This document shows positions 1 through 8,919 of a stretch of DNA of 64,000 bases, in pieces. Source of the DNA: S012-109 sp964425105 (GTDB lineage: Bacteria; Pseudomonadota; Gammaproteobacteria; SZUA-140); assembly GCA_964425105.1 (NCBI GenBank), contig CAYRLE010000001.1, positions 62,001 to 126,000 on the forward strand, written 5' to 3'. A model generated the notes under the pieces. That model worked only from the letters and a program-made list of their open reading frames with translations. It was not told the DNA's origin and ran no database searches. The position numbers and the translations under genes were made by a program. The first letter of the stretch is position 1. Each line of letters opens with the position of its first letter.

Positions 1-942
1 GAAGGAGCAGTCGAACCAGGAGCCGCCCTTGAGAGTCTTGTAGCGCTCGCCGTAGTTCTCCGAGGGGGTGTGGTTGCCGGGGTAGGGCTGGTACCAGGAG
101 GCGGTCCATTCCCAGACGTTGCCCGTCATGTCGTAGAGCCCGTAGGGGCTGGCGCCGGCGGCGAAGGCGCCCACCGGGGTGGTATCGCCGTCCTGGCCGA
201 TGGCCTGCCAGCGCACCGGGGTGTTGGCGCGGGTGACGTCGAAATCGTTGCCCCAGGGGAAGATGCGCCCATGGGGGCCGCGCCCGGCTTTCTCCCATTC
301 CTTGTCCGTGGGCAGGCGCTTGCCGGCCCAGCGGCAGTAGGCGTCGGCGTCGTCCCAGGTGACGAAGGTGACGGGGTGGTCTGCCTTGCCCGGGGGATAG
401 GTGCGGTTGCGGAAGTGGTCGGGGGAGCGGCGCCCGGTCTCGTCGATGAAGCGCTTGTACTGAAGATTGGTGACTTCATAGATGTCGATGTCGAAGGCCG
501 GCAACTCCACCCTGTGCTCGGGGCCTTCGTCGGGCAGGCGCTCGTTGGTGCCGCGGATGAAGGGGCCAGCAGGCACTCGCGCCATCGCGTTGGGGGCGTC
601 GCCGAGACGCGAGTCCTGGCTGTAGGCGGGATAACGCATCCCGGCGTCGGCGGGAATAGGGGTGTCGGGGGCGAAAGCCGAGAGCTCCGACTCGGCTGGG
701 GAGGGGCTGTCTTTCAACGCCGGGCGGCCCGCCGCAGGCACGCCTTCATGGCATTGCCTGCACTTGCCTCCGCCCTGCACCTTGCCGAAGTCGATGTCCG
801 CCGTATGGCAGTCCGCGCAGGGTTTCGCGCCGTGGATATGGTCGGCCGGTTTTTGCGGACCGGCTGCGGCGGCGCCGGCCAGCCAGCAGAAAAAAATCCA
901 GCCGATGACGGCTGGATAGCTGCGGTATCTGTGGTTTTGCAT
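1..942 (-). CDS. Diheme cytochrome c / SUMF1 (formylglycine-generating-enzyme-like) fusion protein, C-terminus cut by window edge
   Basis: Reads from an ATG at 942 leftwards to the edge without a stop (314 codons seen). The N-terminus has a hydrophobic export signal (about residues 10-27), then two heme-binding CxxCH motifs, CADCH at residue 42 and CRQCH at residue 61. From about residue 118 it becomes an FGE-sulfatase/SUMF1 domain, with VTFVTWDDADAYCRWAGKRL, PWGN and GNVWEWTASWY. The first of the two copper-binding cysteines of true formylglycine-generating enzymes is replaced by Lys (LKGGSWFDC), so FGE catalysis is unlikely. A periplasmic redox or nonheme-iron role is inferred. The gene diverges from the spondin-domain gene. 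The domain calls are secure; the function is unknown. Confidence 0.85.
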   Translation of the reverse strand, partial: MQNHRYRSYPAVIGWIFFCWLAGAAAAGPQKPADHIHGAKPCADCHTADIDFGKVQGGGKCRQCHEGVPAAGRPALKDSPSPAESELSAFAPDTPIPADAGMRYPAYSQDSRLGDAPNAMARVPAGPFIRGTNERLPDEGPEHRVELPAFDIDIYEVTNLQYKRFIDETGRRSPDHFRNRTYPPGKADHPVTFVTWDDADAYCRWAGKRLPTDKEWEKAGRGPHGRIFPWGNDFDVTRANTPVRWQAIGQDGDTTPVGAFAAGASPYGLYDMTGNVWEWTASWYQPYPGNHTPSENYGERYKTLKGGSWFDCSF

Positions 943-973
943 CCCCTGTCTCACATCCTGGACTTAAAACTAT

Positions 974-992
974 TTGTATATTGTTTATACAA
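974..992. promoter_or_regulatory. Operator-like inverted repeat upstream of the diheme/SUMF1 gene
   Basis: TTGTATA (974-980) and TATACAA (986-992) are perfect 7-bp arms around TTGTT. The site lies 32 nt upstream of the minus-strand ATG at 942, in the AT-rich part of the divergent intergenic region. It could be a repressor or activator site; no specific regulator is recognised. Confidence 0.35.
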
Positions 993-1163
993 CTATCTGA
1001 AATATATGAACTAGTGTTTTCATTTCGTCCCTTTTCGCCTGACATTTTAGAGGGCCGCGCCGCTGGCGTCCATGGGGGCCGAGGAATTTCCCTGCCACGA
1101 GCCGTGACGCTTTTGTGAGAATTGCGCCATCATGCCGTGACTTCTCCGCTGTGCAATAAGAAG

Positions 1164-1180
1164 CGTATCCGCCGGATACG
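1164..1180. promoter_or_regulatory. Perfect 17-bp palindrome upstream of the spondin-domain gene
   Basis: CGTATCCGCCGGATACG is a perfect palindrome with 8-bp arms around one C. It lies 31 nt before the ATG at 1212, where an operator or an mRNA leader hairpin would sit. No regulator family is assigned. Confidence 0.4.
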
Positions 1181-1211
1181 ATTGGACAACAAGCACCGAG
1201 GAGAAAAAGAC

Positions 1212-1910
1212 ATGAAAAGACTGATTGTACTGCTGTTGTTGGTGTGTGCCATGGTGGCGCTGCCAGCCCAGGCCCGGGAGGTTCGCGTCACCATCACCAA
1301 CCTGACCCATGGCATTTATTTTACGCCGCTGCTGGTGGCCGCCCACGGCCCGGGGCAGCACCTGTTCATGGCGGGGAGCAAGGCCTCGCCCGAGTTGCAG
1401 GCCATGGCGGAGGGTGGCGACATCTCGGGACTGGCGGCGCAGCTTGCGGGGACGGATGCCCTGGTGGTGGAGAATCCGGCCGGTGGACTGCTGGCGCCGG
1501 GCGCCAGCACCACCCTGGAACTGGATGTGCACCGCAAGCAGCGCCACCTGTCGCTGGTGGCCATGATGCTGCCCACCAACGATGGTTTCGTGGGGCTGGA
1601 CGGTCTGCGCATTCCCAGGCACCACGGCACCACGGTGCATTATCTGACCGCCTATGATGCCGGCACCGAGGCCAACGACGAGGTGATCAATGGCGGCGGC
1701 ATGCCGGGGGTGGCAGGCATTCCAGCCGATCCCGGTGGCAATGGCGGCAGCGGCGCCAGCGGGGTGATCGACCGCGAAGTCAATCAGACGGTCCATGTGC
1801 ACCGCGGCATCATTGGCGACATGCTGCAGGAGGGCGGCATCAGCGATCTGGACAGCCGGGTGCACCGCTGGTTGAATCCCGTCGCCAGGGTGACCATCAG
1901 CGTCGATTGA
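1212..1910 (+). CDS. Secreted spondin-domain protein
   Basis: 232 residues. The ATG at 1212 is chosen over upstream in-frame starts because an AGGAG ribosome site precedes it and a signal peptide ending ALPAQA begins right there. The mature part matches the Spondin_N fold: VRVTITNLTHGIYFTPLLVA near the start, a central LAPGASTTLELDV, and MMLPTNDGFVGLDG, the usual core of bacterial spondin-domain proteins. A Gly-rich stretch (GGGMPG, GGNGGSG) follows. Such proteins are exported and their bacterial function is poorly known; a cell-surface or extracellular role is inferred. It stands alone between the divergent diheme gene and the two-component genes. Confidence 0.85.
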   Translation: MKRLIVLLLLVCAMVALPAQAREVRVTITNLTHGIYFTPLLVAAHGPGQHLFMAGSKASPELQAMAEGGDISGLAAQLAGTDALVVENPAGGLLAPGASTTLELDVHRKQRHLSLVAMMLPTNDGFVGLDGLRIPRHHGTTVHYLTAYDAGTEANDEVINGGGMPGVAGIPADPGGNGGSGASGVIDREVNQTVHVHRGIIGDMLQEGGISDLDSRVHRWLNPVARVTISVD

Positions 1911-1922
1911 GCGTGAGGTGTC

Positions 1923-1980
1923 GGTGGATTGCGTTGCGCCAGGTTTGTTGTGGACGAGGCGCCTAGCGCCGTAATCCACC
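1923..1980. repeat. REP-like intergenic stem-loop
   Basis: GGTGGATT (1923-1930) pairs with AATCCACC (1973-1980), with further GC-rich internal complementarity (GGCGCC-type) between them. It lies just after the stop of the spondin gene and may act as a terminator or be a dispersed intergenic repeat. Confidence 0.4.
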
Positions 1981-2065
1981 ACGGAAGAAGGGGGCATCGC
2001 TATGATGCCCCCTGTTCCATTGTGATGAAGCCGCCGGGATAGGTATGATGCAGTCTGGGTAATCC

Positions 2066-2770
2066 ATGAAGCGCAGAATTCTCATCGTCGAAGACAATCC
2101 CGAGATCGCCGATCTCATCGCCCTCCACCTCCGGGACATGGAGGTGGACAGCGATGTCGCCGGCGACGGCGAGCAGGCCCTGGCCATGTCCGGGTCCCGC
2201 TGTTATGACTTGGTGATCCTGGACCTGATGCTGCCCGTGCTGGACGGCCTGGAAGTATGCCGCCGGCTGCGCGCCAGGCCCCACTATGTGCCCATCATCA
2301 TGCTCACCGCCCGTTCCGCGGAACTGGACCGGGTGCTGGGACTGGAGATGGGCGCCGACGACTATCTCACCAAGCCCTTCAGCATCCCAGAACTGCTGGC
2401 GCGGGTGCGGGCCCAGTTCCGGCGCCAGGCGGTGGTGGCCCAGGAATCGGTGAACAGTGACACGCCCCTGGTGTGCGGCGAGTTGCGTATCGAGCCTGCG
2501 CAACGGCGGGTCAGCGTGGCGGGCAGGGCGGTGGAACTCACCGCGCGCGAATTCGACCTGCTGCTGTATTTCGCCCGCCATCCAGGGCGGGTCTTCAGCC
2601 GCACCCAGCTGCTGGACAGGGTGTGGGGCTACAGCTACGAAGGCTACGAGCACACCGTCAACTCCCACATCAACCGCCTGCGCGCCAAGATCGAGCAGGA
2701 TCCGGTGAAGCCTCGTTATATCCTCACCGTATGGGGCGTGGGCTACAAATTCCGGGACCGGGACGCCTGA
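2066..2770 (+). CDS. OmpR/PhoB-family DNA-binding response regulator
   Basis: 234 residues. The receiver domain (about 1-120) has the acidic pocket ED at 9-10, phosphoacceptor Asp53 in LVILDLMLPVLDG, the Thr switch (MLTARS) and Lys in YLTKPFS. A winged-helix effector domain follows (about 135-232), with ELTAREFDLLLYFARHPGRV and the terminal VWGVGYKF typical of OmpR/PhoB. The stop overlaps the kinase start by one base (TGATG), so the two are translationally coupled. The signal is unknown. It is expected to bind direct-repeat promoter sites after phosphorylation. Confidence 0.93.
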   Translation: MKRRILIVEDNPEIADLIALHLRDMEVDSDVAGDGEQALAMSGSRCYDLVILDLMLPVLDGLEVCRRLRARPHYVPIIMLTARSAELDRVLGLEMGADDYLTKPFSIPELLARVRAQFRRQAVVAQESVNSDTPLVCGELRIEPAQRRVSVAGRAVELTAREFDLLLYFARHPGRVFSRTQLLDRVWGYSYEGYEHTVNSHINRLRAKIEQDPVKPRYILTVWGVGYKFRDRDA

Positions 2771-4254
2771 TGGGACGCACCCTCTACGGCAGGCTGGCCC
2801 TGGCCCTGGTGATCCTGCTGGTGGTGGTGGGGCTGGTCTACGGCCTGCTCAGCGTGCAGCTCACCCGCCATTATCAGCAGCAGCTGGATCAGGCCTTCAA
2901 CCGCGACCTGGCGCAGAAGCTGGTGGCCGACCGCGGACTGGTGCGCGAAGGGCGCCTGGACCAGGCCGCGCTGAAGGAGACCTTCCAGGCCTATATGAAC
3001 ATCAATCCCAGCATCGAGATCTACCTGCTGGACCTGGATGGCCGGATCCTTGCCTATTCGGCCGATCCCGGCAAGGTCAAGCGGCGCCGGGTCTCCCTGG
3101 AGCCCATCCGGCGCTTTCTGGCAGGCGATGACGACTACCCCCTGCTAGGCGACGATCCGCGCAGCCACGAGCGTTACAAGCCCTTTTCGGTGACGCCGGT
3201 GCCGTCGCCCGCGGCTGCCCAGGGGTATCTCTACGTGGTGCTGCGCGGCGAGGCCTACGACCGGGTGGCGGCGCCCGCCCAAGAGGCCTTCCTGCTGCGC
3301 CTTACCGGCGGCGCCTTGGCGGCCAGCCTGCTGTTCGGGCTGTTGGCGGGGCTGCTGCTGTTCCGCTTTCTGACCCGCCGCCTCAACCGCCTGGCCCTGG
3401 CCATGGACAAGTTCCGGGACAGTGAATTCACCACCCTGGAGCCCTGGCCGGCAGTGGCCAGGGGCGACGAGATCGACCGCCTCGGCGCCACTTTCAAGGA
3501 GATGGCCGGACGCATCAGCGCCCAGCTGGATGCCTTGCGGCGCCAGGACGAGTTGCGCCGCCAGCTGGTGGCCAATGTCTCCCATGACCTGCGCACGCCC
3601 CTGGCGGTGTTGCAGGGCTATCTGGAAACCCTGCAGCTGAAATGGGATGAAATGAGCGCGCAACAGCGGCGCGGCTACCTCGATGCCGCCCTGCTCAACA
3701 GCGCGCGCCTCAGCCGGCAGATGGCCGGGCTGTTCGAACTGTCCCACCTGGAGGCGCGCGAGGACAGTCCGCGCCTGGAGTCCTTTCCCCTGGCGGAGCT
3801 GGTGCAGGATCTGGTGATGAAGTTCGCCCCCAAGGCCAGGGAACAGGACATCGCCCTGGATTTCACCAGCGCCCCGGACCTGCCCTTCGTCATGGCGGAC
3901 CTGGCCCTCATGGAGCGGGTGCTGGAAAACCTGCTGGCCAATGCCATCGAACATACCGCAGCCGGCGGCCGGGTCACCATCGCCCTGAGTGCCGTGGACG
4001 ACGGGGTGCGCGTGGAGGTGCGCGACAGCGGCAAGGGTATCCTGCCCGAGGATTTGCCCTTCGTCTTCGAGCGCTTCTATCAGGGGCAGGGGGGCAAGAA
4101 GAAACGGGGCCATGGCGGGCTCGGTCTGGCCATCAGCCGCCGCATCCTGGGACTTCACGGCAGCACCCTACAGGTGAGCAGCCGCGCCGGAGAGGGCAGC
4201 GTCTTCTTTTTTACCCTGCGCACCGTGGGTGCTGGCCAACGGCGGGAGTCCTGA
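2770..4254 (+). CDS. Membrane sensor histidine kinase, partner of the preceding OmpR regulator
   Basis: 494 residues. A first membrane segment (about 8-28) is followed by a periplasmic sensor region of about 150 residues (IEIYLLDLDGRILAYS resembles a PAS-like fold), a second membrane segment (about 178-200) and a HAMP linker. The HisKA box NVSHDLRTPLAVLQGYLE carries phospho-His272. The ATPase has an N box (ENLLANAIEHT), G1 (DSGKGI), F box (FERFYQG) and G2 (GHGGLGLAI). The start overlaps the regulator stop. The final residues overlap an alternative upstream start of the phospholipase-D gene, suggesting a shared transcript. The stimulus cannot be read from the sequence. Confidence 0.92.
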   Translation: MGRTLYGRLALALVILLVVVGLVYGLLSVQLTRHYQQQLDQAFNRDLAQKLVADRGLVREGRLDQAALKETFQAYMNINPSIEIYLLDLDGRILAYSADPGKVKRRRVSLEPIRRFLAGDDDYPLLGDDPRSHERYKPFSVTPVPSPAAAQGYLYVVLRGEAYDRVAAPAQEAFLLRLTGGALAASLLFGLLAGLLLFRFLTRRLNRLALAMDKFRDSEFTTLEPWPAVARGDEIDRLGATFKEMAGRISAQLDALRRQDELRRQLVANVSHDLRTPLAVLQGYLETLQLKWDEMSAQQRRGYLDAALLNSARLSRQMAGLFELSHLEAREDSPRLESFPLAELVQDLVMKFAPKAREQDIALDFTSAPDLPFVMADLALMERVLENLLANAIEHTAAGGRVTIALSAVDDGVRVEVRDSGKGILPEDLPFVFERFYQGQGGKKKRGHGGLGLAISRRILGLHGSTLQVSSRAGEGSVFFFTLRTVGAGQRRES

Positions 4255-4261
4255 GAAGGCG

Positions 4262-5386
4262 ATGTCCAGAGTCGAGCACTTCAGGCCGCGGCGCCACCTG
4301 TGCGTGCCCGAACTGCAGGTGGGGCACGAACCCTTCCGCCTCTATACGGAGGGAGACGAACTCTACGAGGACATGCTGCATTCCATCGCCGGCGCCCGCT
4401 ACGCCATTCGCCTGGAAAGCTACATCTTCGCCCCCGACGAGATCGGCTGGCGCTTTGCCGAGGCCCTGGCGGCGCGCGGCGACGAAGGCCTGCGGGTGCG
4501 GGTGATCATGGATGCGGCCGGCTCCCTGTTCTGGCATTCGCGCCAGCTGGCACGCTATCTGCGCGCCCATCAGGTCAGGGTGCGCTGGTTTCACCGCTGG
4601 GACTGGCGCCGCCCCTATCGCTACAACCGCCGCGACCACCGCAAGTTGCTGACCATAGACGACGACCATCTCTATCTGGGCGGCTTCAACATCCATCGCG
4701 AGAGCTCCCGCACTGTTTATGGCGAGCAGCGCTGGCGCGACACCCATGTGCGGCTCGAAGGGGAACTGGCCACGGTGGCCAAGCACATGTTCGAGCGCTT
4801 CTGGAAGGGGCGCAAGCGCTGGGTGGTGAAGCGCGAGCGGCGGGTCAATGTGCTGCTGCCCAATCACAACGGCCGCTGCCGCCATGCCCTGCACTGCCTC
4901 TATATGGAGCTCTTCCACCACGCCCGGCAACGGGTCTATCTCACCACACCCTATTTCGTACCCGACCACCGCACCCAGCATGCCCTGATGGAGGCGGCGC
5001 AGCGCGGCGTGGATGTGCGCCTGTTGGTGCCGGCCAAGAGCGACGTGCCCCTCACGCGCTGGGCAGCCCAGGCCGCCTATGCCGGTCTGCTGCAGAGCGG
5101 GGTACGGATCTTCGAATATCAGCCCCGGGTGCTGCACGCCAAGACCGCCGTGGCCGACGGCAGCTGGGCTACTCTCGGCACCGCCAACCTGGACTATCGC
5201 AGCTTTTTCCTGAATTATGAGTTGAACCTGGTGAGCCGCGACCTTGAACTGTGCGCCTGCCTGGAACAGCAGTTCCTCCAGGATCTGGAGGAGTCTGTGG
5301 AGATCACCGCCGGTAAATGGGCGCAACGCCACTTGGGGCATCATTTTCTGGAAATGATCGGCTGGCTGGCGCGGCGCTGGCTGTAA
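4262..5386 (+). CDS. Phospholipase-D-type cardiolipin synthase-like protein
   Basis: 374 residues from ATG 4262, preceded by GAGAAGG. It has two complete HKD motifs, HRKLLTIDDDHLYLGGFN and HAKTAVADGSWATLGTANLD, as in ClsB/ClsA-type enzymes that make cardiolipin by phosphatidyl transfer. No N-terminal membrane hairpin is present, which resembles ClsB more than ClsA. It starts 7 nt after the kinase stop and is followed 17 nt later by a UbiB-type gene, so membrane lipid genes appear grouped behind a two-component system. The substrate preference is inferred from the family. Confidence 0.85.
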   Translation: MSRVEHFRPRRHLCVPELQVGHEPFRLYTEGDELYEDMLHSIAGARYAIRLESYIFAPDEIGWRFAEALAARGDEGLRVRVIMDAAGSLFWHSRQLARYLRAHQVRVRWFHRWDWRRPYRYNRRDHRKLLTIDDDHLYLGGFNIHRESSRTVYGEQRWRDTHVRLEGELATVAKHMFERFWKGRKRWVVKRERRVNVLLPNHNGRCRHALHCLYMELFHHARQRVYLTTPYFVPDHRTQHALMEAAQRGVDVRLLVPAKSDVPLTRWAAQAAYAGLLQSGVRIFEYQPRVLHAKTAVADGSWATLGTANLDYRSFFLNYELNLVSRDLELCACLEQQFLQDLEESVEITAGKWAQRHLGHHFLEMIGWLARRWL

Positions 5387-5403
5387 GGAACAAAGGGCCA
5401 AAC

Positions 5404-6999
5404 ATGAAAACCTTGAAACGCTTTTTCCAGATTGCCTGGGCCTTGGGCGGGCATTTCCTGTGGTGGGGGCTGGTATGGCTCCATGTCCTGAAACCCAGCT
5501 TGAGCCCCGCGCAGCGGCTTTCGCGGGTACTGGAGAGGCTGGGCACCACTTTCATCAAGTTGGGGCAAGGGCTGAGCCTGCGCCGCGATATACTGCCAGA
5601 CGACTATGTGGAGGCGCTGCAGAGCCTGCAGGATCAGGTGCGGCCTTTTCCCAGCGAACTTGCCCGGCGTGAAGTCGAGGCGGCCCTGGGGAGCAGCATC
5701 GACAAGCTATTCCGGGAGTTCGACAGCGAACCGCTGGCAGCGGCATCCATCGCCCAGGTGCACAAGGCCGTGTTGCCCGATGGGCGCCGGGTGATCGTCA
5801 AGGTGCGGCGCCCGGGACTGCGCGATGAGGTGTTGCAGGATATCCGCCTGTTGAGTTGGGTGCTGCGTGTCGTGCTCCTTCTGGCGCCCCGTCTTCAGCA
5901 GTACGATCTGCTGGAAATCGTCAGGGAAAGCGGCGTCAACCTGCTCAAGGAACTGGACTTCCGTAGCGAGATGCGAAATATCCTGCGTTTCCAAGCCGCC
6001 TTCCAGGGCTCGGAGACGATTCATATTCCGGCAGCGGTCCCCGAACTCTGCACCGAGACGGTGCTGGTGCAGGAACTCAGCGGCGGGCGCCTGATCACCG
6101 ACCCCTCCTTGCGTGAGCAGGGGCCGCAGCTGGCGATCAATTTCTTCGATGCCTATCTCCATCAGCTGTTCGTCATGGGCTTGATCCATGGCGACCCCCA
6201 TCCCGGCAATCTCTTCATCATGGATGACGGCAAGATCTGTTTTCACGATTTCGGTCTGGTAGGCTATATCGACATGGCCACCCGGCGCAGTCTGGCGGCT
6301 TATTTTCTTGCCTTGATCAATCAGGATGGTGAATGGCTGCTGGATGCCTACCTGGATCTGGGTATGCTGAGTGGCGAGATCGACCAGCGCCAGGTCCAGC
6401 GCGGTCTGGAGGAGCTGATGCAGGAGTACGCAGCCCTGCCGCTGAAGGAATGGTCGCTGGCCACCGCCATGCTGGCGGCCGTGCGCATGGGCTGGGGGTA
6501 TCAGCTGCGTCTGCCCTATAATCTGCTGATCCTGATGCGTGCCCTGTTCCTCATCGACTCGACGCTGCGCACCCTTGATCCGGAGTTCAATGTGATCGCC
6601 TACCTCCAGGACCGGGGGAAATCCCTGATGCGCACAGCGCTCAAGGAAGGTGGCGGTGAGGCGGTGAGCGCGCGTATGAAATATGAAGCCCTGGTGCTGG
6701 GACAGGAATTGCCCGGCGCCGTGGCCCGCTTTCTGCGGGGGATGCGGGAGCATGGTCCGGAAATCCCCTTGCGTCATCACGGGCTGCGCGATTTCGAGCG
6801 TCACATAGATCGCAGCAGCAACCGCATCGCACTGGCGCTGGTGGCCCTGGGGCTCTATATCGCCGCCTCGCTGTTGGCCCAGAGCACCATGCCACCCCTT
6901 TTGGGCGGCATGCCGCTGGTGGCCGTGATCGGCTATGGCCTGGCGCTGTGGGTGACCTTCCGCCTGTTGCACGGCATTTCCCGCTCCGGCCGCTTATAG
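5404..6999 (+). CDS. ABC1/UbiB-family atypical kinase
   Basis: 531 residues from ATG 5404. It shows the UbiB hallmarks: the KxGQ element (FIKLGQGLSLRRDILP, residues 50-65), the Ala-rich loop (PLAAASIAQVHKA), IVKVRRPG, the catalytic HGDPHPGNLF and HDFGLVG. Two C-terminal membrane segments (about 475-525) are present. UbiB/COQ8 proteins support ubiquinone biosynthesis through an ATPase activity. No other ubi gene is next to it, so this may be a UbiB paralogue rather than the canonical one. It follows the cardiolipin-synthase-like gene directly. Confidence 0.87.
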   Translation: MKTLKRFFQIAWALGGHFLWWGLVWLHVLKPSLSPAQRLSRVLERLGTTFIKLGQGLSLRRDILPDDYVEALQSLQDQVRPFPSELARREVEAALGSSIDKLFREFDSEPLAAASIAQVHKAVLPDGRRVIVKVRRPGLRDEVLQDIRLLSWVLRVVLLLAPRLQQYDLLEIVRESGVNLLKELDFRSEMRNILRFQAAFQGSETIHIPAAVPELCTETVLVQELSGGRLITDPSLREQGPQLAINFFDAYLHQLFVMGLIHGDPHPGNLFIMDDGKICFHDFGLVGYIDMATRRSLAAYFLALINQDGEWLLDAYLDLGMLSGEIDQRQVQRGLEELMQEYAALPLKEWSLATAMLAAVRMGWGYQLRLPYNLLILMRALFLIDSTLRTLDPEFNVIAYLQDRGKSLMRTALKEGGGEAVSARMKYEALVLGQELPGAVARFLRGMREHGPEIPLRHHGLRDFERHIDRSSNRIALALVALGLYIAASLLAQSTMPPLLGGMPLVAVIGYGLALWVTFRLLHGISRSGRL

Positions 7000-7027
7000 G
7001 CCTGCCGTGTTGTGGCATTGACTGTAC

Positions 7028-7900
7028 ATGCAATGGTTTGTCCTGACGATTATCAGCGCCGTGAGTTTGGCCGCTGCCGATGCCCTGAGTAAAAAATACT
7101 TCCAGGACTGCTCGGGCTGGGAGTTACTGCTGCTGCGCTTCGGGGTGCCGGGCCTGATGCTGTTGCCGGTGCTCTTTATACAGCCCATTCCGGCAGTGCC
7201 CATGGCATTCTGGGGCGGCATGGTGATCCTGGTGCCTCTGGAGTTGATCGCCATGTGGTGCTATATGGTGGCCATCCGCGACTGTCCGCTCTATCTCACC
7301 TTGCCCTATCTGGCTTTTACTCCGGTGTTCAACGTGCTTACCGGCTATCTGGTGCTGGGGGAGTGGGTGAGCCTGCAGGGTTTTCTGGGCATCCTGCTGG
7401 TGGTGGGCGGCGCCTATCTGCTCAACCTGGACCGCTTCCATGTCCTGTCCCTGCAGGGATGGCTGGCGCCCTTGCGGGCCATTTTTCACGAGCGTGGCTC
7501 GCGCCTCATGCTGTTGGCTGCCGCCATCTACAGCCTGACCTCGGTGCTCAGCAAGTCCGTCATGCAATACGCCACGCCCGCCAGCTTCGGGCCCTTTTAT
7601 TTCGTCGTGCTGGGCATGGTGGTGATCGGCATCACAGTGCTGCGTCAGCCGCGCAGCCTGATGCTCTTCAAGCACCGCAGCGCACCGCTGCTGGCGGTGG
7701 GGGGGCTCATGGCGCTCATGGTGGTGACGCATTTCCTGGCTATTGCCCTGGTGGAGGTGGCCTATATGATTGCCGTGAAACGCAGTAGCCTGCTGTTCGG
7801 GATCCTGTTCGGGGCCCTGCTGTTCGGCGAGCGTCAGGTGACACGCCATTTCGTGGCGGGTACTCTGATGGTATTGGGAGTGGCGCTGATTCTGCTTTAG
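7028..7900 (+). CDS. DMT-superfamily (EamA-like) membrane transporter
   Basis: 290 residues, nearly all hydrophobic, with about ten membrane segments in two five-helix halves. The first repeat ends near LGEWVSLQGFLGILLVVGGAYL and the second near LLFGERQVTRHFVAGTLMVLGVALILL, each with the typical glutamate-containing motif before the last helix. DMT proteins export small metabolites; the substrate is not predictable. It starts 28 nt after the UbiB-type gene on the same strand. No strong ribosome site is visible before the ATG, so the start is only probable. Confidence 0.8.
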   Translation: MQWFVLTIISAVSLAAADALSKKYFQDCSGWELLLLRFGVPGLMLLPVLFIQPIPAVPMAFWGGMVILVPLELIAMWCYMVAIRDCPLYLTLPYLAFTPVFNVLTGYLVLGEWVSLQGFLGILLVVGGAYLLNLDRFHVLSLQGWLAPLRAIFHERGSRLMLLAAAIYSLTSVLSKSVMQYATPASFGPFYFVVLGMVVIGITVLRQPRSLMLFKHRSAPLLAVGGLMALMVVTHFLAIALVEVAYMIAVKRSSLLFGILFGALLFGERQVTRHFVAGTLMVLGVALILL

Positions 7901-7941
7901 AGTCCGCCTATAGCCGCGGGTGGTGGACGAGGTCATAGCAT

Positions 7942-7962
7942 GGTGGGCAGTGCCCACTCTAC
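7942..7962. repeat. Short palindromic intergenic repeat
   Basis: GTGGGCAGTGCCCAC (7943-7957) is a perfect palindrome with 7-bp arms, followed by TCTAC. A copy of its core (GGTGGGCAGYGCCC, 13 of 14 identical) occurs on the other strand at 16075-16088. It lies between the transporter and the hydrolase. Confidence 0.5.
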
Positions 7963-8007
7963 GAATCTTGCCCGTTTTGCATAAGGGGGCGAGGGGGGGT
8001 ACACATC

Positions 8008-8880
8008 ATGAAGTGGTTGCTTGTTTCAGTGCTGGGTCTGATATCCACCCTGCTGCTGGCCTCCCTGGTGGCGGTCTACTGGCGCCGGCGGGGTGCTTTT
8101 TTCCAGGCTGGCGATGTCAGGCTCCATTACCGAGACGAAGGGGAGGGGGATGCTGTAGTGCTGCTCCACGGCTTTGCCGTGCACAGCGATCTCAACTGGC
8201 GCCACACTGGTGTGCTGCGGCGTTTGCGGCGTCATTTCCGGGTCATCACCCTGGACCTGCGCGGCCATGGCCTGAGCGACAAGCCACGGGACAGCGCCGC
8301 CTATGGTCTGGAGCTAGTGCATGACGTGCCGCGCCTGCTGGACCACCTGGGCATCAACCGGGCCCACCTGGTGGGCTATTCTCTGGGTGGCTTCATCGCC
8401 CTCAAGGCGGCGGACTGTCATGGTGAGCGTCTGCGCAGCGTGGCGGTGCTGGGGGCGGGCTGGGAGCGTCCCGATGATGAAGCCTTGTTCCAGAACCTGG
8501 CGCGTTGCGGTCAGGCCCTGTCCACGGGGCACGCCATCCCACCCCTGGGGCCGGCGCAGGCGCGGCCGGGACTTGTCTACACCTGGCTGACCAAGTTGGT
8601 CACCGCTTGCTTCGTGGATCAGCGCGCTCTGGGGAGCTTGGTAGACAGCCTTTACGAACTGACCCTGACGGAGGAGGCCTTGCGGGCACTGGCACCGCCC
8701 CTGTGCGCTGTCATCGGCGAACGGGACTATCTGCGCCCGGGGGCGGAGCGCCTCGTCGGGAGGGTGCCCGCGCTCGAATTCCATCTGCTGCGGGGCGCAG
8801 GGCATCTCAGCCTTGCCTGGCGCAGGGAGATGCACCAGATCCTGGAGGATTTCTTGCTCCGTCACGGAGGGGCGACGTAG
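8008..8880 (+). CDS. Membrane-anchored alpha/beta hydrolase
   Basis: 290 residues. An N-terminal membrane anchor (about 4-24) is followed by an alpha/beta-hydrolase fold with oxyanion VVLLHGFAVHS, LDLRGHGLSDKP, nucleophile elbow GYSLGG (Ser125), an acidic residue in VIGERDYLRP, and a terminal His in GAGHLSL. This is the full Ser-Asp-His set. The substrate is unknown; esterase or lipase-type activity is the family expectation. It shares the strand with the small coiled-coil gene 39 nt downstream. Confidence 0.85.
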   Translation: MKWLLVSVLGLISTLLLASLVAVYWRRRGAFFQAGDVRLHYRDEGEGDAVVLLHGFAVHSDLNWRHTGVLRRLRRHFRVITLDLRGHGLSDKPRDSAAYGLELVHDVPRLLDHLGINRAHLVGYSLGGFIALKAADCHGERLRSVAVLGAGWERPDDEALFQNLARCGQALSTGHAIPPLGPAQARPGLVYTWLTKLVTACFVDQRALGSLVDSLYELTLTEEALRALAPPLCAVIGERDYLRPGAERLVGRVPALEFHLLRGAGHLSLAWRREMHQILEDFLLRHGGAT

Positions 8881-8919
8881 TATACTTAAGACAAACGATA
8901 ACATCACTGGAGGGATACC

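Noticed and set aside
70..1014. Long + strand frame opposite the SUMF1 fusion
   Set aside because: The minus strand carries the heme motifs and SUMF1 core; the + frame is Gly/Val-rich shadow sequence.
1047..1997. Long minus-strand frame opposite the spondin gene
   Set aside because: His/Gln-rich antisense composition; the + strand has signal peptide, ribosome site and a known domain.
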